In this document: piece by piece, positions 1 to 8,012 of the stretch
Position numbering within the stretch: position 1 is the stretch's first letter
Layout of the letters: each line of letters begins with the position of its first letter
Source: Tannerella sp.
GTDB taxonomy: Bacteria > Bacteroidota > Bacteroidia > Bacteroidales > Tannerellaceae
NCBI GenBank assembly: GCA_031267485.1
Contig: JAIRYY010000061.1
Coordinates: 1-10,749, forward strand
Reading direction: 5' to 3'
Length of the DNA: 10,749 bases
Made by a program: the position numbers and the translations under genes
Notes under the pieces: model-generated
Told to the model about the DNA's origin: nothing
The model's input: only the letters and a program-made list of their open reading frames with translations
Database searches by the model: none

Positions 1-2147
1 TTTTCCAGATGCTCCAGCGCCGCCGGACGCAGCGGGTCGGGAACGACGCCGGTGAAAAGCGCAAGCGCCGTGCGCACCTGGTCGCCGTCGAGGTAACTGT
101 TGACCGCCGGGTTGAAAAACCGTTCGTGTATCGCGGCGCGGGCCGACGCCAGGCGTTCGCGGTAAGGCGGCGTTTCGCCGTCCCGTCCCAGCGCCTCCGC
201 AATGCGGATAAAAAGGTCGAGCGTCATCACGTAAGCGCAGTTGTTGAAAAACAGCGCCTGCGGAGAGCCGCCATATTCGAACGCCGGCCCCGGGCTAACC
301 CATTTGCCGAGGAAAAAACCGCCGCGGTCGTAAGGCGTCAGCATCCCGTCGACCACATGCGCGTTCAGAAATTCAATCCATTTTTTACCGGCGGGATACG
401 CTTCCTCCAGGATTCTCCGGTCGCCGTATGCCAGGTAGTGTTCCCATGCGATGTTCATGTTAGCCGCGCCGTTGAGCGTACTGCCGTACATGACGCTCAT
501 CTGTGGCGCGACGTTGTTCATGCGGCCGTCCGGCGCCTGCACGTCGCTCCAGTCGCGGACATTCTTGACGTAGTGCGCCCCGCTTGCGAAACAGGGCATC
601 CCCACTCCCCAGGCAGTCTGGTAAGCGCCCTCGGGGCCGTAACCCAGCCGTTCGCGGTTGGGACAGTCGACCGTGACGCCCTCGGTATGGCACATCTCAT
701 AAGTCCACCGGTCGATTTCGTACATGCGGTTGAACAGCGGCTCGGAACATTCGAACGAACCGGTGCGCACGCCGGCGCTCGATACGGCAAGTCCGGTGAT
801 GTCGGCAAGCGCGGGCTTCCGCTTCAGCCCCTCGAAATGGACATAGCGTCCGGCAAAGAAGTTGAACCGGTTGCGGAACGTCTCGCCGTTTTCGCCGCGG
901 GCAATGTAATACTGCGTCTGCCCAAACTCCTCGATGGCGCTGTTCCCGATGTGCCGCCCGGCAAAACCCCGGTGGACGTCGCGGCGGTTGGAAATGCGGA
1001 TAATCACCGTGTCGCCGGCCTCAAGACCGTCGAAACGCGCTTCGAGAAAGCCCGTGAAACTCCTTCCCATGTCCACGCGCAAAACGCCGGGAATGGTGTC
1101 GATCATCTCCCGCGCCGGAATGATTTCGATGATGCGCGACGGGTCGGTCATCTGCGCCGACAGCGTCACTTCGCCGCCGTCCGTTACCGGCGCGGTCGCA
1201 ACGGCGTTGTCCCAGCGGCTGTCGTCGAAGCCGACCGTATTCCAGTCCGCGGAATAGCGCCGTCCGTCCACTTCTTCTCCCCCCATGTCCGTAAACCGGA
1301 AATCCCCGCTGTTGCGGCTGTAACTTTCGGCGCATTTCCATGCAGCGTCGGAATGGACGGCGAACGCCTCGCCGTTCTTCAGTTCGCCGTTCAACTGCAG
1401 CAGGACGGCCTGTCCGGTCACAGGAGCGAAAAAGTTGTTGCGCGTCCAGCCCGGCCCGTACCACAGCGCCACCACATTTTCGCCCTGACGGAGCAGCGGC
1501 GCAATATCGTACGTCACATACAGTATCCGCCTGTCAATGCGCGCAATCGCCGGAGCCAGCACGCGTTCGTCCACCCTGCGCCCGTTGACGTACAGCTCGT
1601 GGTAGCCGGAAGTGGCAACATACGCAAACGCCGTCGACGCCCGGCTGTCGAGCTGCACTTTCCGGCGGAACCAGACGTGCTTTTCGGGCGTTGCCGCGGG
1701 ATGCTTTATCCACTCCCCCTTCCAGTCCGCACGATTGAGCAGCCCCATCGAGAAACGGGCGGGCCGGCTCCAGGCCGAGGCGTTGCCGTCGCGGTCGTAC
1801 ACGCGCACCTTCCAGTAATAATCGCCCCCGGACTGAAACCGCACGCCCTCGCAGGCGACCGGATGCGACCGGTCGGAGACGACTTTCCCGCTATTCCATA
1901 CATCAGCCTCACCCTCCCGAAGCCTGTCGGGCGCTGTGGCTATTAAAACCTGATAAGCCGTCTGGCGCTGTCCCCGGACGTGCTTTGTGTCGGTCAACTT
2001 CCAGCCAATCCGCGGCGTCTCCGTATCAATGCCGAGCGGGTCGACCAGATATTCGCAGGTAAGTCCCTCGACACGCAGACCGTCATCCACGGCACAGGCA
2101 AAAAGGAGAAACGCCAAAAAGGCTGAGAGGATAAATTTTGTTTTCAT
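1..2147 (-). CDS. GH78 alpha-L-rhamnosidase, lipoprotein (3' end outside window)
   Basis: The minus frame is open from ATG at 2147 to the left edge (715 codons, no stop). The start gives a lipoprotein signal, MKTKFILSAFLAFLLFAC, with the lipobox Cys at 18 followed by AVDD, so it is probably lipid-anchored and perhaps surface-exposed. Domains in order are an Ig-like N-terminal part (about 25-135, ending FSMGLL...DW.GEWI), a rhamnosidase N-domain-like beta sandwich (about 150-320, YVNGRRVDERVLAP), a second sandwich (about 335-450, VDMGRSFTGF) and the start of the (alpha/alpha)6 catalytic barrel (from about 455). The family motif DCPNRERLGYGPEG spans residues 494-507; Asp494 and Glu499 are the conserved substrate/catalytic acids. 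The enzyme would release alpha-L-rhamnose from plant or microbial glycans by inversion. GH78 proteins usually exceed 850 residues, so the distal catalytic Glu and the C-terminal beta domain lie off the edge. It sits downstream of susCD but has its own promoter-like element. Family assignment is firm; the substrate is unknown. Confidence 0.93.
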   Translation of the reverse strand, partial: MKTKFILSAFLAFLLFACAVDDGLRVEGLTCEYLVDPLGIDTETPRIGWKLTDTKHVRGQRQTAYQVLIATAPDRLREGEADVWNSGKVVSDRSHPVACEGVRFQSGGDYYWKVRVYDRDGNASAWSRPARFSMGLLNRADWKGEWIKHPAATPEKHVWFRRKVQLDSRASTAFAYVATSGYHELYVNGRRVDERVLAPAIARIDRRILYVTYDIAPLLRQGENVVALWYGPGWTRNNFFAPVTGQAVLLQLNGELKNGEAFAVHSDAAWKCAESYSRNSGDFRFTDMGGEEVDGRRYSADWNTVGFDDSRWDNAVATAPVTDGGEVTLSAQMTDPSRIIEIIPAREMIDTIPGVLRVDMGRSFTGFLEARFDGLEAGDTVIIRISNRRDVHRGFAGRHIGNSAIEEFGQTQYYIARGENGETFRNRFNFFAGRYVHFEGLKRKPALADITGLAVSSAGVRTGSFECSEPLFNRMYEIDRWTYEMCHTEGVTVDCPNRERLGYGPEGAYQTAWGVGMPCFASGAHYVKNVRDWSDVQAPDGRMNNVAPQMSVMYGSTLNGAANMNIAWEHYLAYGDRRILEEAYPAGKKWIEFLNAHVVDGMLTPYDRGGFFLGKWVSPGPAFEYGGSPQALFFNNCAYVMTLDLFIRIAEALGRDGETPPYRERLASARAAIHERFFNPAVNSYLDGDQVRTALALFTGVVPDPLRPAALEHLE

Positions 2148-2184
2148 AGTCAGAATTGAATTTATTTGTAAAAAAAACACAGCG

Positions 2185-2192
2185 CAAAATTA
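2185..2192 (-). promoter_or_regulatory. Bacteroidota minus-7 promoter element of the rhamnosidase gene
   Basis: On the minus strand this reads TAATTTTG, an exact match to the Bacteroidota minus-7 consensus TAnnTTTG. It lies 37 bases upstream of the rhamnosidase ATG. No TTTG lies at the ideal distance of about 19 bases; the nearest (CAAA on the plus strand, 2220-2223) is 27 bases away. A weak minus-33 box suggests a promoter needing an activator. Confidence 0.6.
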
Positions 2193-2223
2193 ATGCATTT
2201 ATATTATTTTTTTAGTATACAAA

Positions 2224-2255
2224 ATCGACATAATATATCATAATATCGACATAAT
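2224..2255. promoter_or_regulatory. Phased CATAAT repeats, candidate operator
   Basis: The 11-mer ATCGACATAAT occurs at 2224-2234 and again at 2245-2255, exactly 21 bases apart. A third CATAAT lies between them at 2239-2244, so the hexamer recurs at 2229, 2239 and 2250, about one helical turn apart. The array lies directly upstream of the rhamnosidase minus-7 element, where an activator would bind. That it is an operator is inference. Confidence 0.45.
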
Positions 2256-2313
2256 GCACTCTTTCCCGGCAGCGCAACGGCATACGCGGGGTTAAAGATG
2301 CCCTAACCGTCAT

Positions 2314-2350
2314 AAAATTGAAACCTGACAGGCCGCCGGAACCCGTCAGG
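2314..2350 (-). terminator. Rho-independent-like terminator after susCD
   Basis: Read on the minus strand, CCTGACGGG (2350-2342) pairs with CCTGTCAGG (2332-2324), a 9-bp stem with one G-T wobble and a 9-base loop, followed by TTTCAATTTT. It starts about 20 bases after the susD-like stop codon, as expected for the end of the susCD transcript. The T tract is interrupted, so strength is uncertain. Confidence 0.6.
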
Positions 2351-2369
2351 CATCAATTCAAAAGTTAGT

Positions 2370-3992
2370 TTACCATCCCGGATTCTGTTCCAGTCTGCTG
2401 TTTCTCGAAAGTTCGGATTGAGCGAATGGAAGGAAATACAGTTTGTCCTGGAAATTGCCGGGTTGCGGGTCAACGGGACCGTAAGCGTAAGTAAAAGTAC
2501 CGTCGTCATGTTTGGTAATCACAACGCCCGACCGTACCATGCCATTCAGGCGACCGAGCCGTTTCCAGCGTATCAAATCCCAGAAACGATGCTGTTCGTA
2601 GCACAGTTCCACATAACGTTCATTGTGTATCAGCTCGCGCATCTGCTCTTTCGACAGACTTGCCGGCGTCAGGTTTTCCGTAATCCCCGCCCGTGCGCGG
2701 ACGAGGTTAAGCGCATCGCATACGCTCTGGTCGGGCGCGGTAAGGTATTCATTCTGCGCTTCGGCATAACTGAGCAATATCTCGGCGTAACGAAATTCCA
2801 TCCAGGGCTGGACGCTTCCATAACTCATGCGATAAAGCGTATTATCCTGATCCAGCGCTTTCTTGACATAGTATCCGGTCATCGTATTGGCGGCTCCGGG
2901 AATACCGTCAAAATCAATGCCGCCGGTATAGATTTGCAGTTCAAATGCGGTTATCACGCCTCCAATCATACCTTTCATCGTCGTGCCGTTGAAAGCGATA
3001 AAAGCGTAAAAGCGATTATCCCGGCCTTCATACGGATGGGCGGGATCGTAACCGGAAGCGGGATCCGAAATACTTTTCCCGTTTTTCATCGGGAAGGCAT
3101 CGACCATTTCCTGTACGGGTACGGTTGCACGGGCATCGCCTACGGCTATCCGGTGCATTTTCAGGGACGCGTCCCATCCGTGGGACTTTAGCGGCAGAGC
3201 GTACTGCACCTCAAAAATCGACTCCCTGTTGCCGTTATCCAGCCAGAGCCTTTCCAAATCGGGATAGAGTTCGTATTTGCCGATGAGTTCCCGGTTGGCG
3301 TCTGCCGCATTTTTCCAACGCTCCCGGTCGCTGTTCGGATTGCAGTTGGGGCTGGCATAATACAGCAACGCCCGTCCTTTCAGCGCCCTGGCCGCATCCC
3401 TGGTCGCCCGTCCCCGGGCAGCCGTTTCGGGAAGCAACGGAATCGCCGCGTCACATTCGGTAATGATGAAATTGAAACATTCGTCAAGCGTATTGCGCGG
3501 CGTTTCCAGGTCGTCGGTCAATGCCTGGGGTTCGGTAATCAGGGGTACGCCTCCATATCGCTTGACCATGTTGAAATAGCGTAAAGCTCTGAGGAAACGC
3601 ACTTCGCCTTTATGAGTCGTCTTCGTGGCTTCGTCTACAGGCGTCCCGTCAATACGGACTAAAAACTCATTGGCTTTGCGTACCTGCGAATAAGCCCAAT
3701 ATTCCAGAGGATTGGTAACCTCGTCCAGCTGTCCCTGCCACACGGGATGACCTACGGAGTATGTCCCTTCATCCGTAATATTGGAAATAAGATGGGAACG
3801 GTCCCAGCCCGTATTGTCATTGTAGATGGAGTTGACATACTGTGAAATCAGCTTGGCGTCGTTCCATACATCCTCGGATGTAATTGCTCCGGGATTGTTC
3901 CTGTCCAGAAAATCCGCAGTGCAACCCGAAAAAACGGCAGTATACATCATAAAACTGCCGATATATAATATTATTCTTTTCATAATTATCAT
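2370..3992 (-). CDS. SusD/RagB-family outer-membrane glycan-binding lipoprotein
   Basis: A 540-residue protein of normal SusD length. The signal MKRIILYIGSFMMYTAVFSGC ends in a lipobox with Cys24, followed by the usual ADFLDRNNPG, so it should sit as a surface lipoprotein on its SusC partner, capping the transporter and binding oligosaccharide. Family hallmarks are GEVRFLRALRYFNMVKRYGG (129-148), RALKGRALLYYASP in the TPR-like core, MEFRYAEILLSYAEAQNE in the C-terminal half, and the terminal LEQNPGW. The ATG at 3992 is six bases after the susC-like stop. Met4 (3983) is an equally good start because it begins the classic MKR signal; neither has a clear Shine-Dalgarno. It is cotranscribed with the SusC-like gene. 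The ligand cannot be read from the sequence; the neighbouring GH78 suggests a rhamnose-containing glycan. Confidence 0.95.
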   Translation of the reverse strand: MIIMKRIILYIGSFMMYTAVFSGCTADFLDRNNPGAITSEDVWNDAKLISQYVNSIYNDNTGWDRSHLISNITDEGTYSVGHPVWQGQLDEVTNPLEYWAYSQVRKANEFLVRIDGTPVDEATKTTHKGEVRFLRALRYFNMVKRYGGVPLITEPQALTDDLETPRNTLDECFNFIITECDAAIPLLPETAARGRATRDAARALKGRALLYYASPNCNPNSDRERWKNAADANRELIGKYELYPDLERLWLDNGNRESIFEVQYALPLKSHGWDASLKMHRIAVGDARATVPVQEMVDAFPMKNGKSISDPASGYDPAHPYEGRDNRFYAFIAFNGTTMKGMIGGVITAFELQIYTGGIDFDGIPGAANTMTGYYVKKALDQDNTLYRMSYGSVQPWMEFRYAEILLSYAEAQNEYLTAPDQSVCDALNLVRARAGITENLTPASLSKEQMRELIHNERYVELCYEQHRFWDLIRWKRLGRLNGMVRSGVVITKHDDGTFTYAYGPVDPQPGNFQDKLYFLPFAQSELSRNSRLEQNPGW

Positions 3993-3998
3993 ACTGTT

Positions 3999-6900
3999 TT
4001 AAAATGATATGTTTACTCCTAAATTAAAATTCCGCTGCTGGGGATAATAGCGTGCGCTGGGATCTTCGGCTTCCGGGTCAAACTCTTTAACCTGGCTGAG
4101 AGTTAAAAGGTTGAATCCGGAAACATAAACGCGCAACCTCTCTATCCCGATAGCCTGAAGTTTTTCCTGCCTGACGGTATATCCCAGACTGGCGGATTTG
4201 AGGCGAACGTATGCAGCATCCTTGAGCCAGACCGAAGAAGTCCGGTCATTGATACTTCGGGAATCTATCCAGGCAACAGGATATTTGGCGTCCCGATTGT
4301 CGGACGACCAGCTGTCCGCCAGGTAGCTTGGCGAATTGCATAACGCCCAGATATACATCGTGCGCCCCATTGTATTTATCAACACGGTACGCATGGCGGC
4401 GCCCTGCGCAAAAATATCAAAATCGAAATTTTTCCATTTCAATCCGAAAGAAAGACCGAACATAAGCTTTGGAGCGTAACCGTTATTGGACAATACTTTC
4501 TGGTCGCGGTTCGTGATTTCACCGTCTCCGTCCACGTCGGCATATTTGATGTCGCCCGCAATGGAGTTTTGTCCGAACTGCTGCCCGCCGTACCATGCGG
4601 CTGCTTCTTCATTGCTTTGGAAAAATCCCAGCGATTCGTACCCGACCCTGAATCCTACCGGGCGGTTGAGCTGCTTTTCGTAATCCAGACGCGAAGACGG
4701 GTCGTCCACCTGCGTTACCTTGTTCGTGGCGTACGTGCCGGTCAGCTGTAGCGAATACTGCCAGTCGTTGATCCGGTTCTGATGCCCGACCGTGAGGTCA
4801 AACCCCTGACTTTGCATCTGCGCATAATTCTCATTGGGGAGGCTGCGCCCGAAAGTGCCGGGCACCGAACGGTCGCGGCTCCAGAGAATGTCGCGCGTTT
4901 TGCGGTAGAACGCATCCGCCTCAATACTCAGCAGTCCCTTCCACATGCTGAGATCGATTCCCACATTGTTGTTATCCTGCTTTTCCCAGGTGATAACAGG
5001 ATTGGGATAGACGCCATAGTTGATCAGCATTTCCTGCGCTCCGCCAAACACGGGTCCGGCAGCGTTGAAAGAATAGGAGTCCATAAACTGGAACGCATCG
5101 ACGCGGTCGTTACCAATCAGCCCCTTGGAAATACGGAGTTTCAGATTGTCGACAAAATCCAGCCCGCTTTTCTTGAAGAACGATTCTTCGGAGATTCTCC
5201 ACGCCAGCAAAACGGAGGGGAAAAAGCCGAATCGCGTCTCTTTCGGGAACCGGTAGGAACCGTCGTAACGGAAAGAAAATTCCAGCAGGTATCTGCTGTT
5301 AAACGCATAGTTTGCCCTGCCTACCAGACTTCGCCGGGCTTCGTTGAGAACGCTCGATCCGCTAAAGGACTGGTTGGCGGTGCCGCTTGCCGACAACTCG
5401 TCCTTAACATCGGTGGCATAATCCTGTTTGGTACCGTTCATTCGATCGCCCGTCGATTCGGCCTGTTCGTAAAGCAACATGGCGCTGACGTCATGACTGC
5501 CGAAAACACGCGCATAATTCAGGGAAATATTGTAGACCGTCCCGCGGGTATTCTCGAAATTTTCGGTCAGGGCAAGCGCCGTTCCTCTCTGTATTGCGCT
5601 GGTCACATTTCCGTTTTCGTCTTCCACGTACATCGTAAAAGGTTTGACGAAGCGTTTGGAAAAGTAGTAATTGTAGTTGAAAGCGGCATTTCCCTTCACG
5701 CTCAATCCGGGAGTGACAAAAGGCAGACGCTGTTCAAAAGACAGAACGCCCTGAAAATAATTCGTCCGCTGCCGTTCGTATCCACCCGATTTGGGATTTT
5801 CAACCGGATTCCGAACCTGCGGATCAACCGGTTTCCCATCCGGATAGTAAGGCGCCTGATAGCGGGCGGGGTCGGCGGCAACCATATCAAAAAACAATTC
5901 GCCGATGTTTGTTCCCAGCAGATTATTATTTGTCTGGCGTCCTTCCACGTTCAGCCCGATATCCAGATGTCTGGTGATTTTGGCGTCCACATTGGCGCGA
6001 AGGTTATAACGGTTGAAATCCATATTTTCAAACATGCCTTTCTGATTGAAATAGCCGGTCGACAGGAAATAGCGTATGGCGTCCGTTCCGCCGTTCACCG
6101 ACAGGTTATGCTGCGTTTCCGGAGCATTATCCTGAAAAGATTCTTCCTGCCAGTTGACGCCCCATGTGCCGGCTTTCATCCTGGCGATCAAGTCATCCGA
6201 ATAAAAATTGGGAGCCTGAGCGGGATTATTCGGATCATATCCCATGTTGAGGTATGCCTTGTTTTTGTTGACGGCATACTCGTAAGGCGTCATCAATTTG
6301 GTATATTGAGTGGGCTGCTGTATGCCAACCATCCCGTTATACGAGATTTTAGGCTTCCCCACGTTCCCCCGTTTGGTGGTAACCAGGAAAACGCCATTGG
6401 CAGCCCTTGCTCCGTAAATGGCGGAGGACGCATCTTTCAACACGGTAATACTCTGGATTTCATTCGGATCTATCTGTGAAAAATCGCCCGAAATAATCCC
6501 GTCGATGACGATCAGGGGGCTGTTGTTCTTTAACGTGCTCAGACCTCTGATTTGCAGGGTTGAGCCGCTGCCCGGCTCTCCGTTCGAATTGGTGGCCAGT
6601 ACTCCGGAAAGCCTGCCTGCTACCGCGTTGGTCAGGTTTGCCGATGGCGTTTGAGTGAGTTTTTCGGCCGAGACGGTCGATATGGCGCCTGCCAGATTCA
6701 CCTTCTTCTGCGTGCCGTAGCCCACAACCACGACTTCGTCCAGCGCTTCGGTATCTTCCTGCATAATCACGTCGATCGCCGTTTCATCACCCGTCACTTT
6801 TATCTCACGGGTGACATAGCCTATATACGAAAATACGAGTGTGCCGTTTTCCTTTACATTCAGACGGTAAGCCCCATTCGCATCCGTACCCGTTCCGTTT

Positions 6901-7073
6901 GCCGTACCTTTTTCCGATACATTGGCGCCGACGACCGGCTCTCCTCCGGCGTCCGTTACGATGCCGGAAATGCCGATATTCTGCGCATGCAGCAAAATCG
7001 TACAGCAGATAATACTTGCGGTCATGATTGTTCGCCGCAACATATTCCATTTCATAATCATTTTTTTATTCAT
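3999..7073 (-). CDS. SusC/RagA-family TonB-dependent glycan transporter
   Basis: A 1024-residue TonB-dependent receptor that imports oligosaccharides across the outer membrane using TonB energy. Residues 1-30 are a Sec signal, probably cut at LLHA|QN. Residues about 33-105 form the carboxypeptidase-regulatory-like beta sandwich (GISGIVTDAGGEPVVGANV). LDEVVVVGYGTQKK (111-124) is the SusC signature leading into the plug (about 125-237, with IRGLSTLKNNSPLIVIDGI and VLKDASSAIYGARAANGVF). The rest is the 22-strand barrel, ending in NFNLGVNISF with the terminal aromatic typical of barrel proteins. Met5 (7061) and Met7 (7055) are alternative starts. There is no STN domain, so no sign of direct anti-sigma signalling, and no regulator (HTCS, ECF sigma or SusR-like) is visible nearby. 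The gene leads the susCD operon. No TAnnTTTG box lies within 300 bases upstream; the nearest good one is at 8013-8043. Confidence 0.96.
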   Translation of the reverse strand: MNKKMIMKWNMLRRTIMTASIICCTILLHAQNIGISGIVTDAGGEPVVGANVSEKGTANGTGTDANGAYRLNVKENGTLVFSYIGYVTREIKVTGDETAIDVIMQEDTEALDEVVVVGYGTQKKVNLAGAISTVSAEKLTQTPSANLTNAVAGRLSGVLATNSNGEPGSGSTLQIRGLSTLKNNSPLIVIDGIISGDFSQIDPNEIQSITVLKDASSAIYGARAANGVFLVTTKRGNVGKPKISYNGMVGIQQPTQYTKLMTPYEYAVNKNKAYLNMGYDPNNPAQAPNFYSDDLIARMKAGTWGVNWQEESFQDNAPETQHNLSVNGGTDAIRYFLSTGYFNQKGMFENMDFNRYNLRANVDAKITRHLDIGLNVEGRQTNNNLLGTNIGELFFDMVAADPARYQAPYYPDGKPVDPQVRNPVENPKSGGYERQRTNYFQGVLSFEQRLPFVTPGLSVKGNAAFNYNYYFSKRFVKPFTMYVEDENGNVTSAIQRGTALALTENFENTRGTVYNISLNYARVFGSHDVSAMLLYEQAESTGDRMNGTKQDYATDVKDELSASGTANQSFSGSSVLNEARRSLVGRANYAFNSRYLLEFSFRYDGSYRFPKETRFGFFPSVLLAWRISEESFFKKSGLDFVDNLKLRISKGLIGNDRVDAFQFMDSYSFNAAGPVFGGAQEMLINYGVYPNPVITWEKQDNNNVGIDLSMWKGLLSIEADAFYRKTRDILWSRDRSVPGTFGRSLPNENYAQMQSQGFDLTVGHQNRINDWQYSLQLTGTYATNKVTQVDDPSSRLDYEKQLNRPVGFRVGYESLGFFQSNEEAAAWYGGQQFGQNSIAGDIKYADVDGDGEITNRDQKVLSNNGYAPKLMFGLSFGLKWKNFDFDIFAQGAAMRTVLINTMGRTMYIWALCNSPSYLADSWSSDNRDAKYPVAWIDSRSINDRTSSVWLKDAAYVRLKSASLGYTVRQEKLQAIGIERLRVYVSGFNLLTLSQVKEFDPEAEDPSARYYPQQRNFNLGVNISF

Positions 7074-7243
7074 ACGTTAATTTCTAATTAAATTTTATTC
7101 AGTTAAATTCCTGTCTCGTTTTGACGGATGTTTTTTCACCATCCCCCCCGACATTCCTGCCGGAATCACTCATCCTTCCTTTTTCTTTCCATAGGCATTC
7201 CATTTAAGTTTATACTGTATTTATTCCGTTCAGGGCGAATTTC
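7074..7243. other. AT-rich region upstream of susC, no gene
   Basis: No coding frame is supported here. The first 60 bases are AT-rich, as usual for Bacteroidota leaders. A run of seven C (G7 on the susC strand) occupies 7143-7149, beside the small inverted repeat ATTCC-TGCC-GGAAT (7153-7166). I find no TAnnTTTG element on the minus strand. Confidence 0.6.
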
Positions 7244-7273
7244 AGATTGTCGCACCCCGTCATAGCGCAGTCC

Positions 7274-7339
7274 GCGCCGGCGAGGCCGGCGGGCTCTCCC
7301 GCCCCGTCATCGCGAGATCCCACCCCGGCATCGCCGGGG
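7274..7339. repeat. Cluster of GC-rich palindromes
   Basis: Three perfect small inverted repeats lie close together: GCCGGC-gag-GCCGGC (7276-7290), GGCGGG-ctct-CCCGCC (7288-7303) and CCCCGGC-atc-GCCGGGG (7323-7339). The GC content is far above the AT-rich flanks. CCCCGTCAT occurs twice (from 7256 and from 7304), suggesting a repeated unit. It resembles short interspersed palindromic elements. None is followed by a T run in the minus direction, so a simple terminator is unlikely. Confidence 0.6.
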
Positions 7340-7404
7340 AAAAGAGGGAAAAAGACGAAAAAAAACGGTCGGTTAATATGCATATAATCAATTGTTCTAT
7401 TTTT

Positions 7405-7508
7405 CGTCATTGTAAGGAGGTACGACGAAGCAATCCAGGCACAGGCGAAAACTGCACAACCGCCTGCACCGCCTGCGCCTGGATTGCTTCACTGCGTTCG
7501 CAATGACG
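7405..7508. repeat. REP-like palindromic element
   Basis: A long imperfect hairpin. The outer arms are CGTCATTG (7405-7412) and CAATGACG (7501-7508). The inner arms are GAAGCAATCCAGGC (7427-7440) and its exact complement GCCTGGATTGCTTC (7477-7490), and pairing continues with CAGGCG (7442-7447) against CGCCTG (7470-7475) after one mismatch. An asymmetric internal loop separates outer and inner stems. The motif 'gaagcaatccag ... caatgacg' resembles dispersed repeats that, when translated, give spurious peptides such as VIANAVKQS. I read it as a non-coding dispersed repeat. Confidence 0.75.
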
Positions 7509-7550
7509 GAGAAGTATAGCCTGTTTAATTGAATATTTGCGGGAAATTCA

Positions 7551-7670
7551 CTCGAGTCGGCGAGCCATATTCTCGAGTCGATGAGCCATATTCTCGAGTC
7601 GATGAGCCATATTCTCGAGCCGATGAGCCATATTCTCGAGTCGATGAGCCATATTCTCGAGTCGGCGGGA
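7551..7670. repeat. 21-bp tandem repeat, about 5.7 copies
   Basis: Units begin at 7551, 7572, 7593, 7614, 7635 and 7656 (the last partial). Each begins with the palindrome CTCGAG, continues with TCGATGAGCC and ends ATATT. The middle units are identical except for one T-to-C change in the unit at 7614. The first and last units diverge at their outer ends (GTCGGCGAGCC, GTCGGCGGGAC), as is usual for array edges. Because 21 is a multiple of three, both strands translate into heptapeptide repeats; this alone does not show coding. Confidence 0.95.
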
Positions 7671-7675
7671 CATTC

Positions 7676-7730
7676 TCCCGCGGGAATACGCAATCCATCC
7701 GGGTGAATGTGAAATTTACCCGGACGGATT
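7676..7730. repeat. Inverted repeats flanking the tandem array
   Basis: A 10-bp palindrome TCCCGCGGGA lies at 7676-7685. It is followed by AATCCATCCGGGT (7692-7704), which pairs with ACCCGGACGGATT (7718-7730), 12 of 13 positions matching across a 13-base loop. In the plus direction the second hairpin is followed by AAAAATTCTTTT, without a clean terminator T run. Confidence 0.7.
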
Positions 7731-7819
7731 AAAAATTCTTTTGAATGATATTTGTTTTTTTCGGAAGTTTTTCTTATGATACGCGCGGCGCGCGTGATGA
7801 GGCTATACGGCAGACCTGC

Positions 7820-7893
<74 letters not shown>

Positions 7894-8012
7894 GAATCGT
7901 GCCAAACCCTCTCATCCAAAGGCTTGAACGGGAGTTATCCGGAATGTGAGATCGTGAGAAAATATTCATATTATTATTCGTTTTTCATGAACTTCTTGTG
8001 AGTTTTCGCCTG

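Noticed and set aside
9..1946. Long 645-codon plus-strand frame at the left end
   Set aside because: It is the antisense shadow of the rhamnosidase gene, caused by GC-rich codons. Its product is Arg/Val/His-rich with no domain, whereas the minus frame has clear GH78 motifs and a signal peptide.
2418..3191. 257-codon plus-strand frame inside the susD-like gene
   Set aside because: Antisense shadow with no recognisable domain; the minus strand is a complete SusD-family protein.
4782..6479. 565-codon plus-strand frame inside the susC-like gene
   Set aside because: Antisense shadow. The opposite strand encodes an intact TonB-dependent transporter with family motifs throughout.
7210..7410. 66-codon minus frame over the GC-rich palindromes
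   Set aside because: It reads through inverted repeats and has no recognisable motif; the GC bias explains the lack of stops.
7551..7670. CRISPR array
   Set aside because: The units are contiguous 21-base repeats with no unique spacers, and no cas genes are nearby.
7529..7732. 67-codon plus frame with RVDEPYS heptapeptides
   Set aside because: It has only a TTG start, no ribosome site or promoter, and lies wholly within the 21-bp array and adjacent inverted repeats.
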